DNA of 9,636 nt from Endomicrobium sp. (GTDB taxonomy: Bacteria; Elusimicrobiota; Endomicrobiia; Endomicrobiales; Endomicrobiaceae). Below the pieces are notes generated by a model that worked only from the letters and a program-made list of their open reading frames with translations, was not told the origin of the DNA and made no database searches. Positions within the stretch are counted from its first letter, which is position 1. Each line of letters starts with the position of its first letter. Where the stretch lies: positions 1 through 9,636 of the forward strand of contig JAISLV010000156.1 of the NCBI GenBank assembly GCA_031277075.1, written 5' to 3'. Made by a program: the position numbers and the translations under genes. This document shows, piece after piece, positions 6,668-9,636 of this stretch.

Positions 6668-6762
6668 GTCCAAAACTGACGCAAACGTGCCGCCCAAAAC
6701 CGACGCGAAGCGTCACCAAAAACTGACGCGAACGCGTCACCCAAAACTGACGCGAACGCGTC
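6668..6762 (+). repeat. 24-bp tandem array 2, four units
   Basis: Four units start at 6668, 6692, 6715 and 6739 (the second is 23 bp), all of the CCCAAAACTGACGCGAACGC type. The two units next to the hairpin carry the perfect TGACGCG-AA-CGCGTCA palindrome; the distal ones are degraded. Bases 6740-6792 are identical to 6440-6492. Confidence 0.9.
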
Positions 6763-6763
6763 A

Positions 6764-6782
6764 CCCTGAACTTGTTTCAGGG
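6764..6782 (+). repeat. REP-like hairpin, copy 2
   Basis: CCCTGAA-CTTGT-TTCAGGG, identical to 6464-6482 and exactly 300 bp downstream in the same orientation. Confidence 0.8.
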
Positions 6783-6840
6783 TCTCTTTCAGGGTCTCTT
6801 TCAGGGTCTGTTTCAGGGTCTATTTCAGGCTCTCTTTCAG
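6781..6840 (+). repeat. 12-bp tandem array 2, five units
   Basis: Five uninterrupted units: GGTCTCTTTCAG twice, then GGTCTGTTTCAG, GGTCTATTTCAG and GCTCTCTTTCAG. Homogeneity falls with distance from the hairpin. It ends ten bases before the likely -35 of the next gene. Confidence 0.9.
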
Positions 6841-6849
6841 GACAAAAAT

Positions 6850-6878
6850 TTGCAAAATTATTATAAAAAACATAAAAT
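6850..6878 (+). promoter_or_regulatory. Promoter for the first outer-membrane protein gene
   Basis: TTGCAA (6850-6855) and TAAAAT (6873-6878) are 17 bp apart. Initiation near 6885 gives a leader of about 45 nt. TATAGT at 6881-6886 is an alternative -10 without a good -35. The promoter directly abuts the 12-bp repeat array, so changes in the array would move up to its edge. Confidence 0.45.
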
Positions 6879-6930
6879 CTTATAGTCTAATAATAAAGGC
6901 AGGCAGTTAAATTAAACAGGGGAGGTATTA

Positions 6931-7548
6931 ATGAGGAAGAATTTTGTTTCAAAATTTGTTTTGGCGGCGGCGGCAGTAGCTTTTATGACGGGAGCGGCTT
7001 TTGCAGAGTTCAATTTGAGAACGAGCGTTGACACGGCAGGGGATTATGAATTAGAAGACAAAAACAGAACATGGTCAGCTGATGCTGATATTTCGGCAAC
7101 TATATCAGGCGATTATCTTAGAAGTATAGGGAGGTTGGGGCAGTATTTAAAAATCGGCGGCGGTTTTGAAGTGTTAATCCCAAGATATTATGAACATAAT
7201 TCAGCTAAATCTGATGATGTTTTTTGGTTTTTGCCGCTTTACCTTTCAATCCAGACAAATCCCATACAGCCTGTGCCTGAATTGTTTTTTAGGTTTAACT
7301 TAGGGGTAAATGTGCTTTTTATTGACACCAATTGGGATCAATCAGACGCTACTGAAACTTATACGGGCGGATTATATTATGCTTTTGTAACAGGCTGGGA
7401 ATTTCCATTCGGTTTATTTTTTGATGTAACTTACGCTTTTTATAATGGCAGTATAGAATATAGCAGAAGGTATTATGCAAAAGATGACGTATCTTATTCT
7501 AGACTCGGTATCGGCGTAGGTTATAAATTCGGCAGACCAAGAAGATAA
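6931..7548 (+). CDS. Outer-membrane beta-barrel family protein, paralogue A
   Basis: 205 residues. The signal peptide MRKNFVSKFVLAAAAVAFMTGAAFA is cleaved after Ala25 (AFA before EF). The mature protein of about 180 residues has alternating polar and aromatic stretches typical of beta-strands, such as YLKIGGGFEV, LYYAFVTGWEFPFGLFFDVTY and SRLGIGVGYKFG, with no cytoplasmic-type helices. This suggests a small eight-strand barrel of the OmpA-like or OmpW-like size class; the family is not recognised. The last strand ends in Phe but is followed by GRPRR, so the usual terminal Phe is not at the very C-terminus. The ATG has GGGGAGG 5 nt upstream, a very strong site, suggesting high expression. A close paralogue follows 92 bp downstream, with a terminator-type hairpin between them. 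Confidence 0.85.
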   Translation: MRKNFVSKFVLAAAAVAFMTGAAFAEFNLRTSVDTAGDYELEDKNRTWSADADISATISGDYLRSIGRLGQYLKIGGGFEVLIPRYYEHNSAKSDDVFWFLPLYLSIQTNPIQPVPELFFRFNLGVNVLFIDTNWDQSDATETYTGGLYYAFVTGWEFPFGLFFDVTYAFYNGSIEYSRRYYAKDDVSYSRLGIGVGYKFGRPRR

Positions 7549-7574
7549 TGAACTAAATTTTATTAAAAACACTG

Positions 7575-7613
7575 ACAAGCGGGCGTTTATAAATGTCCGC
7601 TTGTTATTATTTT
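7575..7613 (+). terminator. Terminator hairpin between the two outer-membrane protein genes
   Basis: ACAAGCGGGCGT and its partner ATGTCCGCTTGT (7575-7604) form a stem of about 12 bp with two G-U pairs and a small TATA-type loop, followed by TATTATTTT. It starts 26 bp past the stop of paralogue A. Transcription of paralogue B would then need either partial read-through or its own start; TGTTATTAT at 7602-7610, inside the terminator tail, resembles an extended -10. Confidence 0.75.
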
Positions 7614-7627
7614 GCGGCAGCCAAATT

Positions 7628-7633
7628 AAAGGA
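7628..7633 (+). promoter_or_regulatory. Shine-Dalgarno that sets the start of paralogue B
   Basis: AAAGGA lies 7 nt before the ATG at 7641. A longer in-frame start at 7593 falls inside the terminator hairpin and would put 16 non-hydrophobic residues before the signal peptide, so it is rejected. Confidence 0.8.
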
Positions 7634-7640
7634 TATACAG

Positions 7641-8249
7641 ATGAAGAAGCGTTTTGTTTCAAATTTTGTTTTTGCGGCAATGGCGGTAATTTTTATGGCG
7701 GGGACGGTTTTTGCTGAATTTAATTTAAGGACAAGCGTTGACGTTTCAGGCAAATACGAAGCTGGAGATGTCAGCGCAGACGTCGACACGTCCGCCGCTC
7801 TTTCAGGCGAATATATGAGAAGAGCGGCAGGCGATTATCTTAGGCTCGGCGGCGGCTTTGAATTTTCTCTGCCGAAAACTTATAAATATCAAGGGAAAGA
7901 AATGGACGAGCCTTTTTGGTTTTTCCCGCTTTATATTTCGGTTCAATCAAACCCTATAAAACCCGCGCCTGAGCTATTTTTTAGATTAAATTTAGGTTAT
8001 GACGTAGCTTATACCGACGGCAACATTGAAGAGTCTGAATACATTAGGACTTTTGCAGGCGGGCTATACTACGCTTTTGTCACAGGCTGGGAATTCCCGT
8101 TCGGGCTATTTTTTGACATAAAATATTCCGTCCATAACGGCAGCGTTACTTTTGACCATATTCACAGCAGCTATTCCTACAAAATTGATTCCGTTTATAC
8201 GAATTTCAGCGTAGGCATAGGCTATAAATTCGGCAGACCAAGAAATTAA
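7641..8249 (+). CDS. Outer-membrane beta-barrel family protein, paralogue B
   Basis: 202 residues, clearly homologous over its whole length to the gene just upstream. Shared blocks include the start of the mature protein EFNLRTSVD, YLRLGGGFEF versus YLKIGGGFEV, FWFFPLYISVQSNPIKPAPELFF, GGLYYAFVTGWEFPFGLFFD and the C-terminal GIGYKFGRPR. The signal peptide MKKRFVSNFVFAAMAVIFMAGTVFA has 25 residues, as in paralogue A. Differences concentrate in probable surface loops (the regions after residues 33, 60 and 150), as expected for barrels under different ligand or immune pressure. Tandem duplication is the simplest origin, since the downstream hairpin is shared too. The start is fixed by AAAGGA and the signal peptide. 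Function unknown; location in the outer membrane is inferred. Confidence 0.85.
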   Translation: MKKRFVSNFVFAAMAVIFMAGTVFAEFNLRTSVDVSGKYEAGDVSADVDTSAALSGEYMRRAAGDYLRLGGGFEFSLPKTYKYQGKEMDEPFWFFPLYISVQSNPIKPAPELFFRLNLGYDVAYTDGNIEESEYIRTFAGGLYYAFVTGWEFPFGLFFDIKYSVHNGSVTFDHIHSSYSYKIDSVYTNFSVGIGYKFGRPRN

Positions 8250-8270
8250 CAAGCTAAGTTTTACTACAAA

Positions 8271-8306
8271 AAGACAAGCGGGCGTCTATAAACGCCCGCT
8301 TGTCTT
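8271..8306. terminator. Bidirectional terminator between convergent genes
   Basis: A perfect 15-bp stem AAGACAAGCGGGCGT with loop CTATAA. On the minus strand the stem runs into a run of five T, good for ending transcription of the autotransporter gene. On the plus strand it is followed by AAAT and is less typical but very stable. It is homologous to the hairpin at 7575-7604, sharing ACAAGCGGGCGT and the TATAA loop. Confidence 0.75.
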
Positions 8307-8375
8307 AAATGGTTATTGCTCTCTGCTCAACCCCAACGCATCCTCGTCTCTGCATCCATGTATCTGCTTTACCTT

Positions 8376-8407
8376 TGCCTAGCTGCCTAACTTCTTATCT
8401 GCCTAGC
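8376..8407 (-). repeat. Octanucleotide array, 4 units, just after the autotransporter stop
   Basis: Plus-strand units TGCCTAGC, TGCCTAAC, TTCTTATC and TGCCTAGC, followed by TGCGTTCTTT. On the gene strand the array starts 11 bp after the stop codon, the same layout, unit length and copy number as at 2602-2633. Confidence 0.8.
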
Positions 8408-8418
8408 TGCGTTCTTTT

Positions 8419-9636
8419 TTACAGAGAATTAAAACAATAGGAAAAGCCGCAAGTCATATTAAACGCTTCGCCCTGTCCGCGCGAAAAATATCCAAAGCCC
8501 GCGTAAATTTTTACGCTGTCGGAAAGCGAAACGTCCGCCGAAGCTGAAATTCCAAAAGAAAAAGTTTCTTCCTCGTTTCCTCTGCTTCTAAATAACGTTT
8601 CCGTTTCGTCTCCGTCAAAAAAACTTTCTATTTCAGGGTTTTGTCCGCTTAACAAAAACGCGCCTTCCGCCCTAATTTGCCAATTGTAAAAAGAATTATT
8701 TTGAGAAATTCCAAGACCGCCGCAAATGTCCGACATAAAATAATTCCCTTTTTTCACGCGAAGGTTAAGGCTGTCCGCCCCCGTTTCCTTAAAACTTCTA
8801 TATGAAGAATTTACCGCGTTTAAAGCGGCAAAAGGTTTTAAATATATTGCGCGCGATATTTTTATTTTATACGCGCTTTCAACGCTTGCGCTAACCGAAT
8901 TCCCGTCAAAATCCGCTTTAGCCGTTCTTTCAATAAACGGCAGCCGCCTTTTTGTGGAATACCCGTTAAACTCTCCCGTAAACGCCGCTTTAATTTCCCA
9001 GTCCCAGTTAAAATATCCTCCGTAAAAGCCCAACGCCGTATTTGAAATTTCCGCTTCGTAAATTCCGTTTTGTTTTGCCCAAACGCCGCTATATCCTGCG
9101 TAGACGCCCGCAGAAAAGACGTTTTTTGTAAAAATGTCGCAGCCTGCGGTTATTTGCGAAGACGAATCGTTGTAATCGCTCAAAATTGAGCCGTCTGAAG
9201 ATACCGTAAAATCCGTAAAATTAGACGCAACCCACATTTTCCCGTTTTTTGACAAAGAAGACGGTTTTTGAATTCTGTCAAACAAAATGTTTTTCGTTCG
9301 CCAAAACGCCGCGCTTCTTATCGCGTTTGCGATAAAATATCCGCTTGCCTGCGACAATGCTTCAATCGCGCCGTCTTTGCCGCCGTTTTCGCGCAATCCT
9401 TCAATATACGATATTACGGCGTCCAAATCGCCCGACGAGTTTTTTGAAAGAAAATCAAAAACTTCGGCGGTTTGCGTTTGATTAAAAGACAGCCCGCCGA
9501 TTGAAGAAAAATTTGAACTCTGCGCGCCGCCGTAAAGAATAAGCGTTATCCAATTTGAAAAATAACCGCCGTAATCCAAAACGGACGGACTTGAAAAAGA
9601 CGCGCCGCTTACTACGCTGACAACTGCGGACGAACT
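8419..9636 (-). CDS. Autotransporter-type outer-membrane protein, C-terminal part (5' end beyond window)
   Basis: The open frame runs from the right edge to TAA at 8419-8421, 405 residues visible; the start is outside the window. A TTG at 9579 is not a credible start because the frame continues upstream with a Ser-rich passenger-like stretch. About residues 1-90 are Ser/Asn/Gly-rich, then comes a helical linker (EALSQASGYFIANAIRSAAFWRTKNILFDRI) like the segment preceding autotransporter barrels. The last roughly 270 residues, from KMWVASNFTDF to GFSYCFNSL, show repeated amphipathic beta-strands with a Gly/aromatic pattern (ITAGCDIFTKNVFSAGVYAGYSG, NTALGFYGGYFNWDWEIKAAF), the size of a 12-strand type V translocator. 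Expected role: translocating its own passenger to the cell surface. Such proteins are often large adhesins or enzymes, but the passenger is not visible, so its activity is unknown. Confidence 0.8.
   Translation of the reverse strand, partial: SSSAVVSVVSGASFSSPSVLDYGGYFSNWITLILYGGAQSSNFSSIGGLSFNQTQTAEVFDFLSKNSSGDLDAVISYIEGLRENGGKDGAIEALSQASGYFIANAIRSAAFWRTKNILFDRIQKPSSLSKNGKMWVASNFTDFTVSSDGSILSDYNDSSSQITAGCDIFTKNVFSAGVYAGYSGVWAKQNGIYEAEISNTALGFYGGYFNWDWEIKAAFTGEFNGYSTKRRLPFIERTAKADFDGNSVSASVESAYKIKISRAIYLKPFAALNAVNSSYRSFKETGADSLNLRVKKGNYFMSDICGGLGISQNNSFYNWQIRAEGAFLLSGQNPEIESFFDGDETETLFRSRGNEEETFSFGISASADVSLSDSVKIYAGFGYFSRGQGEAFNMTCGFSYCFNSL

Noticed and set aside
6320..6840. CRISPR array
   Set aside because: The repeats are directly adjacent 24-bp and 12-bp units with no unique spacers, and no cas genes are nearby.
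6630..6866. Plus-strand open frame of 78 codons ending in Ser/Gly repeats
   Set aside because: Composed of the 24-bp array, the hairpin and the 12-bp array. The sequence is dictated by DNA repeats, with no convincing ribosome site.
7414..7680. Minus-strand open frame of 88 codons between the two barrel genes
   Set aside because: It is antisense to paralogue A, the terminator and the paralogue B signal peptide, with no domain or ribosome site.

Overview
The window reads as chromosome from a Gram-negative, AT-leaning bacterium. It encodes an outer-membrane lipoprotein candidate, two small signal-peptide beta-barrel proteins and an autotransporter-type beta-domain. Elusimicrobiota (Endomicrobium-like) is my best taxonomic guess, from overall style and memory only; I hold it with low confidence and no marker here proves it.

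Left half (1-4111), all genes on the minus strand: three housekeeping genes. glmU (66-1436) makes UDP-N-acetylglucosamine. rsmA/ksgA (1662-2522) dimethylates 16S rRNA. mnmE/trmE (2645-4054) modifies tRNA wobble uridine. mnmE and rsmA probably share a transcript starting at an extended -10 promoter that almost touches the mnmE start codon. glmU has its own promoter with the same TGGTATAAT core. A terminator-like hairpin on the plus strand lies at the far left edge.

Centre (4112-6930): a 248-bp divergent spacer with several small inverted repeats, then a plus-strand ankyrin-repeat lipoprotein gene (4360-6273). Its C-terminal third is a Lys/Pro/Glu/Gln-rich low-complexity tail with an internal DNA duplication. 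It is followed by 657 bp without a credible gene, filled by a composite repeat present twice in the same orientation exactly 300 bp apart: a 24-bp tandem array, then a REP-like hairpin, then a 12-bp tandem array. A third, inverted hairpin lies between them.

Right half (6931-9636): two tandem paralogous outer-membrane beta-barrel genes (6931-7548 and 7641-8249), each followed by a related GC-rich hairpin, so gene and hairpin seem to have duplicated as one cassette. They converge on a minus-strand autotransporter-type gene that enters from the right edge and is cut by it.

An octanucleotide array of exactly four units sits exactly 11 bp beyond the stop codons of two unrelated genes, mnmE and the autotransporter gene. 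The coding genes belong to recognisable types. The least explained content is the intergenic repeats: the composite element at 6320-6840 and the post-stop 8-bp arrays at 2602-2633 and 8376-8407.
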